The position numbers and the translations under genes are program-made. Below, piece after piece: positions 26,358 through 35,479 of a stretch of DNA of 64,000 nucleotides. Under the pieces are notes generated by a model that made no database searches, was not told the DNA's origin, and saw nothing but the letters and a program-made list of their open reading frames with translations. Source of the stretch: Flavobacterium swingsii (GTDB lineage: Bacteria; Bacteroidota; Bacteroidia; Flavobacteriales; Flavobacteriaceae); contig NZ_FOJT01000003.1 in the NCBI RefSeq assembly GCF_900111965.1, positions 62,001 to 126,000 on the forward strand, in the 5' to 3' direction. Every line of letters starts with the position of its first letter. The first letter of the stretch is position 1.

Positions 26358-28418
26358 TTAATTAATTCCCTCTCCATTTCCAACTCCAGCAACATCAGGA
26401 TTTACAAAAGCTAGTTTTCCGTCGGGTAAATTGGTCATCAAAATCATACCTTGACTTTCTACACCACGCAAAGCTCTTGGTGCTAGATTTACTAAAACAG
26501 TAACTTGTTTTCCTATGATTTCTTCTGGTGAAAAACTTTCGGCAATTCCAGAAACAATGGTACGAACATCGATTCCTGTATCTATTTTTAGTACTAACAA
26601 TTTGTTGGCTTTAGGCATTTTTTCAGCTTCGATAATTGTTCCTACACGCAAATCCATTTTAGCAAAATCATCATATTGGATTAATTCCTTTTGAGGCTCC
26701 GCTTTTTTGTTTTCGGCAATATTAGCCGTTTTTGTAGCTTCCAATTTGTCTATTTGTTTTTGTATTTGTTCGTCTTCTATTTGTGCAAATAATATTTCTC
26801 CTTCGCCAATTTTGTGTCCTGCAGGAATCAAATCAGAATTTGTTGCGACATCATTCCAATTTAATTTAGCATCAATTTTCAGCATTTTATTTAATTTCTC
26901 AGCAGTAAACGGCAAGAAAGGTTCGCATAAAACACGCAAAGCTGTAGCAATTTGCAAAGCCACATACATTTGAGTTTTTACACGTTCTGGATCGGTTTTT
27001 ACCATTTTCCATGGTTCTTCGTCTGCCAGGTATTTGTTTCCTAAACGAGCCACATTCATTAATTCTCCCAAAGCTTCTCTAAATCGATATCTTTCTATCG
27101 AGCTAGAAATCACTGTAGGATATGCTTTTAATTCTGTTAAAGTTGCTTCATCTACTTCCGAAAATTCGTTAGGCGTTGGCACAACTCCTTCGTAATATTT
27201 ATTAGTAAGAACCACCACACGATTGATGAAGTTTCCAAAAATCGCAGCCAATTCATTATTGTTTCTCGCTTGGAAATCTTTCCAAGTAAAATCGTTGTCT
27301 TTACTTTCGGGAGCATTTGCTGTTAGCGCATAACGCAAAACATCTTGCTGGTTCGGGAAATCTTCTAAGTATTCGTGCAACCAAACTGCCCAGTTTTTTG
27401 AAGTCGATAATTTATTTCCTTCTAAATTCAAGAATTCATTAGCAGGAACATTGTCTGGCAAAATATAACTTCCTTCTGCTTTTAGCATGGCTGGAAAAAT
27501 AATACAGTGAAAAACAATATTGTCTTTTCCTATAAAATGTACCAGTTTTGTATCTTCTTTTTTCCAATAATCTTCCCAGTTTTTACCTTCTCTAGCTGCC
27601 CATTCTTTGGTAGCAGAAATGTAACCAATAGGAGCATCGAACCAAACATATAGTTTTTTTCCTTCGGCACCAGCCACAGGAACATCAATTCCCCAATCGA
27701 GGTCACGAGTTACTGCACGAGGTTCTAAACCACCATCAATCCAAGATTTTACTTGACCGTAAACATTGGGTTTCCAATCACTTTTGTGACCTTCAAGAAT
27801 CCATTTGGTTAAAAAATCCGAATAACGATCTAAAGGCAAAAACCAGTGTTTCGTCGATTTCATAATCGGAGTTTCACCAGTAATGGTCGATTTTGGATTA
27901 ATTAAATCAGTAGCGTTCAAAGTAGAACCACACTTTTCGCATTGGTCACCGTAAGCTTCTTCGTTGCCACATTTTGGGCAAGTTCCTATCACAAAACGAT
28001 CGGCAAGAAACTGATCGGCTTTGGCGTCGTACAATTGTTCCGTTACTTCTTCGATAAAATCACCGTTGTCGTACAATTTCTTGAAAAACTCGGACGCTGT
28101 ATCATGGTGAATTTTTGCCGAAGTTCTAGAATAATTGTCAAACGAAATTCCGAAATCGATAAACGATTTTCTAATAATTCCGTCGTATTTATCAATCACT
28201 TCCTGAGGCGTAATTCCTTCTTTTTTTGCTTTCATCGAAATAGCAACTCCGTGTTCGTCGCTTCCGCACATGAAAGCCACATCTTTTCCTTGCAATCTTA
28301 AATAGCGTGAATAAATGTCCGAAGGCACGTAAACACCAGCCAAATGCCCAATGTGAATAGGCCCGTTTGTATATGGCAAAGCTGCCGTAATCGTATATCT
28401 TTTAGGATTCTGAATCAT
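26358..28418 (-). CDS. metG: Methionyl-tRNA synthetase with C-terminal tRNA-binding domain
   Basis: 686 residues from the ATG at 28418 ([11 protein letters not shown]); an in-frame codon at 28451 gives an unlikely extension. Charges tRNA(Met). Seen: the HIGH-type motif PIHIGHLAG near residue 21, a zinc knuckle CPKC...CEKC near 147-163, the KMSKS equivalent KLSTSKNW near 340, and an Arc1p/EMAP-II-like tRNA-binding domain over the last ~110 residues ([20 protein letters not shown]). A CAAAAATA (-7) box is at 28439-28446. The 80-base dispersed repeat lies further upstream. Confidence 0.97.
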   Translation of the reverse strand: MIQNPKRYTITAALPYTNGPIHIGHLAGVYVPSDIYSRYLRLQGKDVAFMCGSDEHGVAISMKAKKEGITPQEVIDKYDGIIRKSFIDFGISFDNYSRTSAKIHHDTASEFFKKLYDNGDFIEEVTEQLYDAKADQFLADRFVIGTCPKCGNEEAYGDQCEKCGSTLNATDLINPKSTITGETPIMKSTKHWFLPLDRYSDFLTKWILEGHKSDWKPNVYGQVKSWIDGGLEPRAVTRDLDWGIDVPVAGAEGKKLYVWFDAPIGYISATKEWAAREGKNWEDYWKKEDTKLVHFIGKDNIVFHCIIFPAMLKAEGSYILPDNVPANEFLNLEGNKLSTSKNWAVWLHEYLEDFPNQQDVLRYALTANAPESKDNDFTWKDFQARNNNELAAIFGNFINRVVVLTNKYYEGVVPTPNEFSEVDEATLTELKAYPTVISSSIERYRFREALGELMNVARLGNKYLADEEPWKMVKTDPERVKTQMYVALQIATALRVLCEPFLPFTAEKLNKMLKIDAKLNWNDVATNSDLIPAGHKIGEGEILFAQIEDEQIQKQIDKLEATKTANIAENKKAEPQKELIQYDDFAKMDLRVGTIIEAEKMPKANKLLVLKIDTGIDVRTIVSGIAESFSPEEIIGKQVTVLVNLAPRALRGVESQGMILMTNLPDGKLAFVNPDVAGVGNGEGIN

Positions 28419-28438
28419 AGTTAATGTAATATAAGCTG

Positions 28439-28446
28439 CAAAAATA
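28439..28446 (-). promoter_or_regulatory. Candidate -7 promoter box of metG
   Basis: Reads TATTTTTG on the minus strand, 21 bases before the metG ATG at 28418. It supports the shorter metG start. Confidence 0.4.
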
Positions 28447-28465
28447 AGCAATAGAATTTTTATTT

Positions 28466-28545
28466 GAAGCTATTCCCGCTATCCGTTTCAATCTTTTTTT
28501 CGGCGAAAAGCCTCAAAAAAGGATTTCCACTACTATCGGGGCTAG
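28466..28545 (+). repeat. ~80-base dispersed repeat, copy 1 of 3
   Basis: Begins GAAGCTATTCCCGCTATCC and ends TATCGGGGCTA, with a pyrimidine/purine-rich centre. Copies are at 38041-38119 (reverse orientation) and 50215-50296. This copy lies between the divergent metG and LD-carboxypeptidase promoter boxes, so it is not part of either coding unit. Confidence 0.85.
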
Positions 28546-28606
28546 AAAATCGGTATAAATCGGCAAAATCAACAAAATCCGAGTTCCAATAAATAAATAA
28601 CTTTTA

Positions 28607-28614
28607 TACATTTG
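28607..28614 (+). promoter_or_regulatory. Candidate -7 promoter box of the LD-carboxypeptidase gene
   Basis: TACATTTG, a full TAnnTTTG match, 18 bases before the ATG at 28632. Confidence 0.4.
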
Positions 28615-28631
28615 TAACAATCAGATAAAAA

Positions 28632-29588
28632 ATGAAAAAAGCGTTCGTACTATTTTTACTTTTCACCATTCCAAACATTCATTCTCAAACCAAAATGATA
28701 ACACCTCCGTATTTAAAAAAAGGCGACACCATTGCTATAGTTGCCACTGCTCGTAAAAACATTGATGACAATCTAAAATTTGCTAAAGATTTACTCACCA
28801 GTTGGGGATTAAATGTAAAAGTAGGAAGCACAATCGGACTCGATTTAAATCAATTAGCAGGAACCGACGAGCAACGAGCGAAAGATTTTCAAGAGCAAAT
28901 GGATAACGAAAACATCAAAGCCATTTGGTGTGTTCGTGGTGGTTACGGAACAGTAAGAATGATAGATTTGTTAGATTTTACAAAATTTAAGGAAAATCCA
29001 AAATGGATAATTGGTTTTAGCGACGTAACGGTTTTGCACAATCATCTCAATACAATGGGTTTCAAATCTATTCATGGCATTATGCCAGTAAGTTCAAAGG
29101 CAACTGAAGAAGCTAAAGAATCCTTAAGAAAATCCTTGTTTGGAGAAAAATTAGGGTACGAAATAGAACATGATTATATGAATAAATTAGGGAATGCATC
29201 GGGAGAATTAGTAGGAGGGAACTTGTCTATTTTATACAGTTTGATGGGTTCTAAATCGGCAATAAATTGTGATGATAAAATCCTTTTTATGGAAGATTTA
29301 GACGAATATTTGTATCATATAGACCGAATGATGATGAACTTGCAACGCAATGGTTGCCTTGAAAGCATCAAGGGAATTATTGTAGGTTCGATGACAAAAA
29401 TGAAAGACAATGACATTCCTTGGGGGAAAAATGCTTTGCAAATTATTGAAGATGTGACTAAGAAATACAATATTCCTATTATTTATAATTTTCCAGCAGG
29501 ACATATTCAAGATAATCGCGCATTGATTATGGGAAATAAAGTTACTATTGATGTGAATGGTGAATGTAGCAAAGTTTATTTTGAATAA
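28632..29588 (+). CDS. LD-carboxypeptidase, family S66
   Basis: 318 residues. Serine peptidase that trims the terminal D-Ala from murein tetrapeptides during cell-wall recycling. Seen: a hydrophobic N-terminus with a probable signal peptide (ending HSQ, residue 19), the nucleophile-proximal GGYGTVRM and IIGFSDVTVLHNH with the catalytic Ser (about 136), the Glu in FMEDLDEYLYHIDRMM (about 223), and the His in FPAGHIQDN (about 293). The Ser-Glu-His triad of S66 is complete. A signal peptide suggests a periplasmic location, unlike cytosolic E. coli LdcA. Confidence 0.9.
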   Translation: MKKAFVLFLLFTIPNIHSQTKMITPPYLKKGDTIAIVATARKNIDDNLKFAKDLLTSWGLNVKVGSTIGLDLNQLAGTDEQRAKDFQEQMDNENIKAIWCVRGGYGTVRMIDLLDFTKFKENPKWIIGFSDVTVLHNHLNTMGFKSIHGIMPVSSKATEEAKESLRKSLFGEKLGYEIEHDYMNKLGNASGELVGGNLSILYSLMGSKSAINCDDKILFMEDLDEYLYHIDRMMMNLQRNGCLESIKGIIVGSMTKMKDNDIPWGKNALQIIEDVTKKYNIPIIYNFPAGHIQDNRALIMGNKVTIDVNGECSKVYFE

Positions 29589-29600
29589 ATTCGGGTAAAG

Positions 29601-29674
29601 TTGTCATTTCGACGGAGGAGAAATCTCAAAACACGAACAATTTGATGAGATTTCTCCCTTCGTCGAAATGACAA
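29601..29674. repeat. Inverted repeat of the TTGTCATTTCGACG..AGAAATCTC type
   Basis: Left arm 29601-29628 and right arm 29646-29674 pair with one small bulge around a ~17-base loop. Similar elements are widespread in Flavobacterium genomes (general knowledge). It fills the gap between the LD-carboxypeptidase and YraN genes and could serve as a terminator. Confidence 0.8.
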
Positions 29675-29688
29675 AAAGGAAAATAATT

Positions 29689-30048
29689 ATGGCAGAACAC
29701 AACGATCTCGGAAAACTCGGCGAGAAACTTTCGGTCGAATTTCTTCAAAAAAATGGTTACACTATTCTGGAAACCAATTGGACTTTCCAAAAAGCGGAAA
29801 TAGATATTATTGCCCAAAAAGATACTATTTTAGCTATTGTTGAAGTAAAAACACGATCAAGTATCGATTTTGGTTCGCCACAAGACTTTGTAAAACCTGC
29901 TAAAATTCAGCTTTTAGTAAAAGCAGTAAATGAATATGTGATTTCGAACGATTTAGATTTAGAAATTCGTTTCGATATTATTGCAGTTCACAAAGAAGGA
30001 AAAGAATTTAAAATCGAACATCTTGAAGATGCTTTTTATCATTTTTAA
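29689..30048 (+). CDS. YraN family (UPF0102) nuclease-fold protein
   Basis: 119 residues from the ATG at 29689. The frame extends upstream to 29668, but that part is the inverted repeat. The protein has a Holliday-junction-resolvase-like fold with the acidic/lysine motif spread over AEIDIIAQKDTILAIVEVKTR (E and D near 41-43, E-x-K near 57-59), the hallmark of the restriction-endonuclease-like superfamily. The conserved start GKLGEKLSVEFLQKNGY is intact. The true role of UPF0102 proteins is unknown; in many bacteria they lie near rRNA- or DNA-processing genes. An AGGAAAA ribosome-binding stretch precedes the chosen start. Confidence 0.88.
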   Translation: MAEHNDLGKLGEKLSVEFLQKNGYTILETNWTFQKAEIDIIAQKDTILAIVEVKTRSSIDFGSPQDFVKPAKIQLLVKAVNEYVISNDLDLEIRFDIIAVHKEGKEFKIEHLEDAFYHF

Positions 30049-30061
30049 TTAAAAAAATTCA

Positions 30062-30110
30062 ACCACAAAAGGCACAAAAGTTCATCATTTCTTTTGTGCC
30101 TTTTGTGTTA
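30062..30110 (+). terminator. Hairpin terminator after the YraN gene
   Basis: Near-perfect 19-base arms, ACCACAAAAGGCACAAAAG and CTTTTGTGCCTTTTGTGTT, around a ~10-base loop, 14 bases after the stop. The arm sequence also resembles CACAAAGGCACAAAG-type dispersed repeats seen again around 31385. Confidence 0.7.
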
Positions 30111-30183
30111 AAAAGAGTCTAAATTTTAAAATCTGTGACCCGAGAGATAGCGAATTGGCGAAGCAATCCGCGGTAAAAAATAA

Positions 30184-31224
30184 TTACGGCGCAGGATTTG
30201 GAATTAATTCCTGAATTTTATTTATTTCCGATAAAACTGCATCGGTTAGCATCACATCAAAAGCATTAATGTTTTCTTCTAATTGATCGATGCTCGTTGC
30301 TCCAATAATTGTGCTCGTCACAAACTGCTGATGGTTTACAAATGCAAGTGCTAATTCGGTCAAAGTTAAACCTAAACTATGTGCTAAATCTTGATGCATT
30401 TTGGTTACTTTGTAGCAATTTTCATTAGTGTATCGAACAAAACTTGGGAACAATCCAAGACGAGAATTGGCTTGAATTCCGTTGAGATGTTTTCCGGTTA
30501 AAAATCCAAAACCTAAAGGAGAATAAGCTAATAATCCTACGTTTTCACGCATGCAAATTTCGGACAAACCGACTTCGAACAAGCGATTTAATAAAGAATA
30601 TGGGTTTTGAATAGTAGCAATTTTTGGTAAATTATGTTTTTCACTTTCGTTGAGAAATTTCATAACGCCCCAAGGATTTTCGTTAGAAACACCAATATGT
30701 TTTATTTTACCTTCTTTTATTAATCCATCAAAAATGGTTAAAACATCAAAAATAGAATCCTTCCATTGTTCGTCTATTTTAGAAAGGCCACGTTGTCCGA
30801 ACATATTCATGATACGTTCTGGCCAATGCATTTGGTACAAATCGATATAATCCGTTTGAAGATTTTTTAAACTTAAATCGACAGCATCGTGTATGCTTTT
30901 TTTAGAAAAATCTAACGGCTCGCGTATGTAACCCATGCCGCGATTTGGTCCAGCAATTTTTGTGGCGACAATAATATTTTCTCTTTTGCTTTGACCAATT
31001 TTTTGAATCCAAGAACCGATATGACGTTCTGTACTTCCAAAAATATCTTTATTTCCTCCTATTGGATACATTTCGGCAGTGTCAATAAAATTGATTCCTT
31101 TTTCTATTGCAAAGTCTAGCTGAGAATGAGATTCATTTTCGGTGTTTTGATTGCCAAAAGTCATCGTGCCAAGGCAAATAGTACTAACTTTTAGATTTGT
31201 GTTGGGAAGCGTGGTGTATTTCAT
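30184..31224 (-). CDS. NADP(H)-dependent aldo/keto reductase (Tas-like)
   Basis: 346 residues from the ATG at 31224 (MKYTTLPNTNLKVS). A frame to 31332 exists but runs into repeat DNA. TIM-barrel reductase with catalytic Asp and Tyr in FIDTAEMYP (about residues 54-62), Lys in IIVATKIAGPN (about 98) and His in LYQMHWPER (about 140). Loop features and length match Tas-type AKRs rather than short AKR5 enzymes. The substrate is unknown. It is transcribed leftward after the OmpA gene, separated by a long repeat-derived hairpin. Confidence 0.9.
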   Translation of the reverse strand: MKYTTLPNTNLKVSTICLGTMTFGNQNTENESHSQLDFAIEKGINFIDTAEMYPIGGNKDIFGSTERHIGSWIQKIGQSKRENIIVATKIAGPNRGMGYIREPLDFSKKSIHDAVDLSLKNLQTDYIDLYQMHWPERIMNMFGQRGLSKIDEQWKDSIFDVLTIFDGLIKEGKIKHIGVSNENPWGVMKFLNESEKHNLPKIATIQNPYSLLNRLFEVGLSEICMRENVGLLAYSPLGFGFLTGKHLNGIQANSRLGLFPSFVRYTNENCYKVTKMHQDLAHSLGLTLTELALAFVNHQQFVTSTIIGATSIDQLEENINAFDVMLTDAVLSEINKIQELIPNPAP

Positions 31225-31282
31225 TTTTTTTTGAAGGAACTGATGTTCTGAGAGGCAAAGGTACGAAGGTTTTTTAAAAAAA

Positions 31283-31395
31283 GCCACTAAGGTTTTAAGC
31301 CACTGAGGTTCTAAGGTTTTTAAAAAAGCCAAAATTTCGAATAAAAAAAGGCTCTAAGAAAACCTTAGAACCTTTCTGTCTCAGAGCCTTTGTGC
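31283..31395. repeat. Repeat-derived inverted repeat (CACTGAGGTTCTAAGG type)
   Basis: AGGTTCTAAGGTTTT (31306-31320) and AAAACCTTAGAACCT (31359-31373) are a perfect 15-base pair. Flanking CACTAAGG, CACTGAG and CTCAGAG words add imperfect symmetry. It lies between the OmpA stop and the reductase gene and may act as the OmpA terminator. Confidence 0.75.
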
Positions 31396-31397
31396 CT

Positions 31398-32381
31398 CTA
31401 GATATCATTCAACATTTTAGAAATCTCATCTAATTTTGGAGTCAAAATAATTTCGATTCTTCTATTTTTTGCTTTGCCTTCAGGTGTATCATTACTTATT
31501 AATGGTGAGAATTCTCCACGACCAGCCGCAGTAAGATTTTGCTTGTTTATTTTTGCGTTTTCACCTAAAATATTTACAATAGAAGTAGCTCTTTTTGTAG
31601 ATAAATCCCAGTTATTTTCTATTTGACCAACTGCTCCGCCAAACTTATCATTATCGGTATGGCCTTCTATCAGAACTGAAATGTCTGGATTGTCGCCCAA
31701 AACTTTTCCTACAGCTACAACGGCTTTTTTACCTTCGGTACCAACCGCCCAACTTCCAGATTCGAAAAGCAATTTGTTTTCCATAGAAACATATACTTTT
31801 CCGTCTTTTTGTTGTACCGTAAGACCTTTTCCTTCAAACGCTTTTAGCGATTTAGATAAAGTTTCTTTTAGTTTTTTCATCGAAGCTTCTTTGGCAGCAA
31901 TCATTGCTTCCAATTCGTTTACTCTGTCAGAACGGTCTTTAAAATCGGTGCTTAATTTTGCTAAACGTGATTTTTCATCAGCCAATGCTTTTTCTTTGGC
32001 TTCCAATTGCGCCAATAAATCACGATTTTTGTCCATGTTTGCTTTTAGCGATTCGTCGCTATTTTTCTCTAAAGCATTGTATGAACTTTGTAATGTTTTT
32101 AGGTTGTTACTAGAAGCAGTATAATCGGCAGCGAGTTTGTCTCTTTCTAATTTTAGTTTGTCTAAATCATTTTTTGCTTTATCTAATTCTGTTTTTAATG
32201 TTCCGTTGTCTAAATCGAGCTGGGTTTTACCCGTTTTTAAACTTTCGTTTTCGTCAGAAAGTGCGTTACGTTCTTTTTTTAATTCGGCAAATTTTGTTTC
32301 TAAATCGGCATATATTTTTTTAGAAACACATGATGTTGTCATGGCTAATACTAATAATCCTAAGGAAATTTTCTTTATCAT
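31398..32381 (-). CDS. OmpA-family outer-membrane lipoprotein with coiled coil
   Basis: 327 residues. A lipoprotein signal peptide (LAMTTSC, lipid Cys about residue 18) is followed by a long coiled coil rich in K, L, E and D (about 25-190), then a C-terminal OmpA peptidoglycan-binding domain (about 200-320) with VLIEGHTDND, LSTKRATSIVN and KAKNRRIEI motifs. It probably tethers outer membrane to peptidoglycan. It is monocistronic, with a repeat hairpin downstream and the exonuclease III gene 48 bases upstream in the same direction. Confidence 0.92.
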   Translation of the reverse strand: MIKKISLGLLVLAMTTSCVSKKIYADLETKFAELKKERNALSDENESLKTGKTQLDLDNGTLKTELDKAKNDLDKLKLERDKLAADYTASSNNLKTLQSSYNALEKNSDESLKANMDKNRDLLAQLEAKEKALADEKSRLAKLSTDFKDRSDRVNELEAMIAAKEASMKKLKETLSKSLKAFEGKGLTVQQKDGKVYVSMENKLLFESGSWAVGTEGKKAVVAVGKVLGDNPDISVLIEGHTDNDKFGGAVGQIENNWDLSTKRATSIVNILGENAKINKQNLTAAGRGEFSPLISNDTPEGKAKNRRIEIILTPKLDEISKMLNDI

Positions 32382-32429
32382 TATTTTAAATTTATTATTG
32401 AAATTGATTTTTGCTATTGTTATTGAAAA

Positions 32430-33191
32430 TTATTCTATTTCTACTAAAACGGGACAATGGTCAGAATGTTTTGCATCAGGCAAAATAATTGCGCGTTTCA
32501 TTCTTTCTTTGAGTGGTTCACTCACCAAATTATAATCGATACGCCAACCTTTGTTATTTCCACGAGCACCAGCTCTGTAACTCCACCAAGAATAATGATG
32601 CGGTTCTTTGTTAAAATGACGGAAACTATCTACAAAACCAGACTTCATAAATCCGTCTAACCAAGCACGTTCTTCTGGCAAGAATCCCGAGGTTTTTGCA
32701 TTTTGTATTGGATTATGAATATCTATCGCTTCATGACAAATATTATAATCGCCACAAATAATTAGGTTCGGAATTTCTATTTTTAGGGTGTTAATGTAGT
32801 TCTGAAAATCATCCATAAACATAAATTTATGATCTAATCTTTCGATATTTGTTCCAGACGGTAAATACAAACTCATGATGGAAACGTTGTCAAAATCGAC
32901 GCGGACAGTTCTTCCTTCAAAATCCATGTGTTCGATTCCTGTTCCAAAAACAATGTTTTTAGGCTCGGTTTTACACAAAATTGCTACACCACTATAGCCT
33001 TTTTTTTGTGCCGAAAAATAATATTGATAAGGATAACCCGCTGCGGTAATTTCATCGGTAGGAATTTGATCTTCGTTTGCCTTTATTTCCTGAAGACAAA
33101 TAACATCAGGATTTGCGGCTTGCAACCAATCGATAAAACCTTTAGTGATAGCTGCTCGAATTCCGTTTACGTTATAGGAAATTATTTTCAT
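32430..33191 (-). CDS. xth: Exodeoxyribonuclease III (AP endonuclease)
   Basis: 253 residues from the ATG at 33191 (MKIISYNVNGIRAA). A frame to 33236 exists but adds no homology. Cleaves at abasic sites and removes 3' blocking groups in base-excision repair. Seen: N-terminal NVNGIRAA, the metal-binding Glu in CLQEIKA (about residue 34), GDYN (about 146), and the catalytic WWSYRAGARGNNKGWRIDY and HSDHCPV C-terminal motifs. This is the XthA/ExoA family; the ~253-residue length is typical. Confidence 0.94.
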   Translation of the reverse strand: MKIISYNVNGIRAAITKGFIDWLQAANPDVICLQEIKANEDQIPTDEITAAGYPYQYYFSAQKKGYSGVAILCKTEPKNIVFGTGIEHMDFEGRTVRVDFDNVSIMSLYLPSGTNIERLDHKFMFMDDFQNYINTLKIEIPNLIICGDYNICHEAIDIHNPIQNAKTSGFLPEERAWLDGFMKSGFVDSFRHFNKEPHHYSWWSYRAGARGNNKGWRIDYNLVSEPLKERMKRAIILPDAKHSDHCPVLVEIE

Positions 33192-33354
33192 TGAAATGAG
33201 AATCTTTTTTATCAAAAGTATAGAAAAAATAGTCAATTTTAAAAATAAATTTTATTTACTTTCAAAGTCTTTATAATCAATGTTTTTCAGATAATTACTT
33301 AGCGAATAATATAGATTAAGATGAAAGTTTCTCTGAAAATTCAACAACTTTTGC

Positions 33355-33362
33355 TATCTTTG
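33355..33362 (+). promoter_or_regulatory. Candidate -7 promoter box of the olsF-like gene
   Basis: TATCTTTG, a full TAnnTTTG match, 26 bases before the ATG at 33388. The -33 position holds only a weak match. Confidence 0.42.
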
Positions 33363-33387
33363 TTTTTCGCCAAAAATTCAGAACTAA

Positions 33388-35193
33388 ATGGGTTTAGTTA
33401 CAGCTAAAGAAGTTGCAAAAGCAATAAATACCGACAAATATGGAGTTTTGGGAACTTTCTCAGGATGGTTGCTCATGAAAGCGCTTCAAATATCGACACT
33501 TAATAAAATTTATGACAAAAATAAACATTTGTCTGAGTTAGAATTTTTGAATGCAATATTAGATGAGTTTCAAATTAAGTTCGAAATTCCAGAAGAAGAT
33601 TTAAAACGATTACCTAAAGACGGTGCCTATATTACAGTTTCAAACCATCCGCTTGGAGGTATTGATGGTATTTTACTCTTGAAATTAATGCTCGAAAGAG
33701 AACCTAATTTCAGGATTATTGCAAATTTTTTACTTCATAGAATAGAACCGATGAAGCCTTATATCATGCCTGTAAATCCTTTTGAAGATCACAAAGATGC
33801 AAAATCGAGCGTGATTGGAATTAAGGAAACGCTTCGCCATTTAAGAGACGGAAAACCTTTGGGAATGTTTCCTGCAGGAGAAGTTTCTACCTATAAAGAT
33901 GGCAAAATAATGGTTGATAAACCATGGGAAGAAGGCGCTATTAAAGTAATTAGAAAAGCACAAGTTCCGGTAGTTCCTATTTATTTTCATGCAAAAAACA
34001 GTAGATTTTTTTACTTTTTATCTAAGATAAGTGACACGCTTCGCACGGCAAAATTGCCTTCGGAATTGCTAACTCAAAAAGATAGAGTGATTAAAGTTCG
34101 TATAGGAAAACCAATTTCTGTGGCCGAACAAAACGAACACGAAACCATTGAAGCCTACTCGGAATTTTTACGCAAAAAAACTTATATGTTGGCTAATGCT
34201 TTCGAAAAGGAAAGCAAATTGATTACTGTGCCAAGTTTAAAATTACCGAAAAATCCAAAAGAAATTGTTACTGGTGCCAATCGTGAAAAAATGATTGTCG
34301 AGATTGATATTCTTCGTGAAAAAGGCGACAGATTATTGGAAAGTAAAAATTACGAAGTGTTTTTTGCCCAAGCCAGCGATATTCCTAATGTTTTACACGA
34401 AATAGGTCGTTTGCGCGAAATTACTTTTAGAGAAGTGGGAGAAGGCACGAACGAATCGATAGATATTGATAAATTTGACAAACACTACCATCACTTATTC
34501 TTGTGGGATTCTGAAGCAAAAGTAATTGCGGGAGCTTATAGAATGGGATTGGGATCGGAGATTTTCGCAAAATATGGAATAGACGGATTTTATCTTCAAG
34601 ATTTGTTCCGTTTCGAGCCTGAATTGTATGATATGATGAGCAAATCTATCGAAATGGGTCGCGCATTTATCATTAAAGATTACCAGCAAAAACCAATGCC
34701 ATTGTTCTTACTTTGGAAAGGAATTGTACATACTACATTGCGTCATCCTGAGCATACTTTCCTTATAGGTGGCGTGAGTATAAGTAATCAGTTTTCAGAT
34801 TTTTCGAAATCGCTTATGATTGAGTTTATGAAATCTAATTATTATGATCCTTATGTTGCACAATATATTCACCCTAAAAAGGAGTATAAAGTAAAACTAA
34901 AAGATGCCGATAAAGATTTTATTTTTAATGAAGCTGAAGCCGATTTGGTTAAGTTTGACAAAATACTGGACGAACTAGAACCAGGTAGTTTGCGTTTGCC
35001 GGTTTTAATAAAAAAATACATCAAACAAAATGCAAAAGTAGTTGCGTTTAATGTAGATCCGTTGTTTAACAATGCTGTCGATGGATTAATGTATATAAGA
35101 ATTGCAGATATTCCCGAAAGCACTATGAAACCTGTTATGGAAGAATTTCAGGCAGAATTAGAAAGAAAGTTGGCAGAAAAAGGAGAATGTTAA
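33388..35193 (+). CDS. olsF: OlsF-like bifunctional acyltransferase (ornithine lipid synthesis)
   Basis: 601 residues. Fusion of an N-terminal PlsC-type O-acyltransferase (about 80-280; HX4D in SNHPLGGIDG, then FPAGEVSTYKDGK) and a C-terminal GNAT-like N-acyltransferase (about 330-580; REITFREVGEGT, HHLFLWD and EMGRAFI motifs). Known from the family: OlsF of Serratia and of Flavobacterium johnsoniae makes ornithine lipids, doing with one protein what OlsB and OlsA do elsewhere. Membrane-associated by lipid substrate. Well-placed -7 promoter and a palindromic terminator frame it as a single-gene transcript. Confidence 0.85.
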   Translation: MGLVTAKEVAKAINTDKYGVLGTFSGWLLMKALQISTLNKIYDKNKHLSELEFLNAILDEFQIKFEIPEEDLKRLPKDGAYITVSNHPLGGIDGILLLKLMLEREPNFRIIANFLLHRIEPMKPYIMPVNPFEDHKDAKSSVIGIKETLRHLRDGKPLGMFPAGEVSTYKDGKIMVDKPWEEGAIKVIRKAQVPVVPIYFHAKNSRFFYFLSKISDTLRTAKLPSELLTQKDRVIKVRIGKPISVAEQNEHETIEAYSEFLRKKTYMLANAFEKESKLITVPSLKLPKNPKEIVTGANREKMIVEIDILREKGDRLLESKNYEVFFAQASDIPNVLHEIGRLREITFREVGEGTNESIDIDKFDKHYHHLFLWDSEAKVIAGAYRMGLGSEIFAKYGIDGFYLQDLFRFEPELYDMMSKSIEMGRAFIIKDYQQKPMPLFLLWKGIVHTTLRHPEHTFLIGGVSISNQFSDFSKSLMIEFMKSNYYDPYVAQYIHPKKEYKVKLKDADKDFIFNEAEADLVKFDKILDELEPGSLRLPVLIKKYIKQNAKVVAFNVDPLFNNAVDGLMYIRIADIPESTMKPVMEEFQAELERKLAEKGEC

Positions 35194-35223
35194 GATTAAA
35201 GTAAAAATTATAAATAATAATAG

Positions 35224-35249
35224 AAAGTTGAAACTTAAGTTTCAACTTT
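35224..35249 (+). terminator. Terminator after the olsF-like gene
   Basis: A perfect AAAGTTGAAACTT / AAGTTTCAACTTT palindrome followed by a T run, 31 bases after the stop. Confidence 0.85.
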
Positions 35250-35439
35250 TTTTATTTAATACTATCATAAAAACACATCTTAACACAAAATAGAAATTAC
35301 ACCAATTTAATGATATTAACATCACTAATTTTAGTTAGAAAAGAAGTAGCTATAAATGGCTAATATTTAACAAGTTATGCTTTTAATCGAAAAAATAATC
35401 CTATTAACGATTAAATTATTTTATAGAAAGGGTTCTAAG

Positions 35440-35447
35440 TAGATTTG
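35440..35447 (+). promoter_or_regulatory. Candidate -7 promoter box of the small secreted protein gene
   Basis: TAGATTTG, a full TAnnTTTG match, 33 bases before the ATG at 35480. The rest of the 286-base gap holds the olsF terminator and no other clear signal. Confidence 0.4.
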
Positions 35448-35479
35448 TCCCGCAATCAAACAAAAACAATTAACAAGAG

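Noticed and set aside
30118..30180. A small RNA or tRNA-like piece after the YraN terminator
   Set aside because: No cloverleaf, no CCA or T-loop, and no strong promoter. It is probably repeat-derived DNA.
31681..32124. A 147-codon frame opposite the OmpA gene
   Set aside because: It mirrors the coiled-coil coding sequence, which lacks stops on the other strand because of its composition; no ribosome-binding site or domain is seen.
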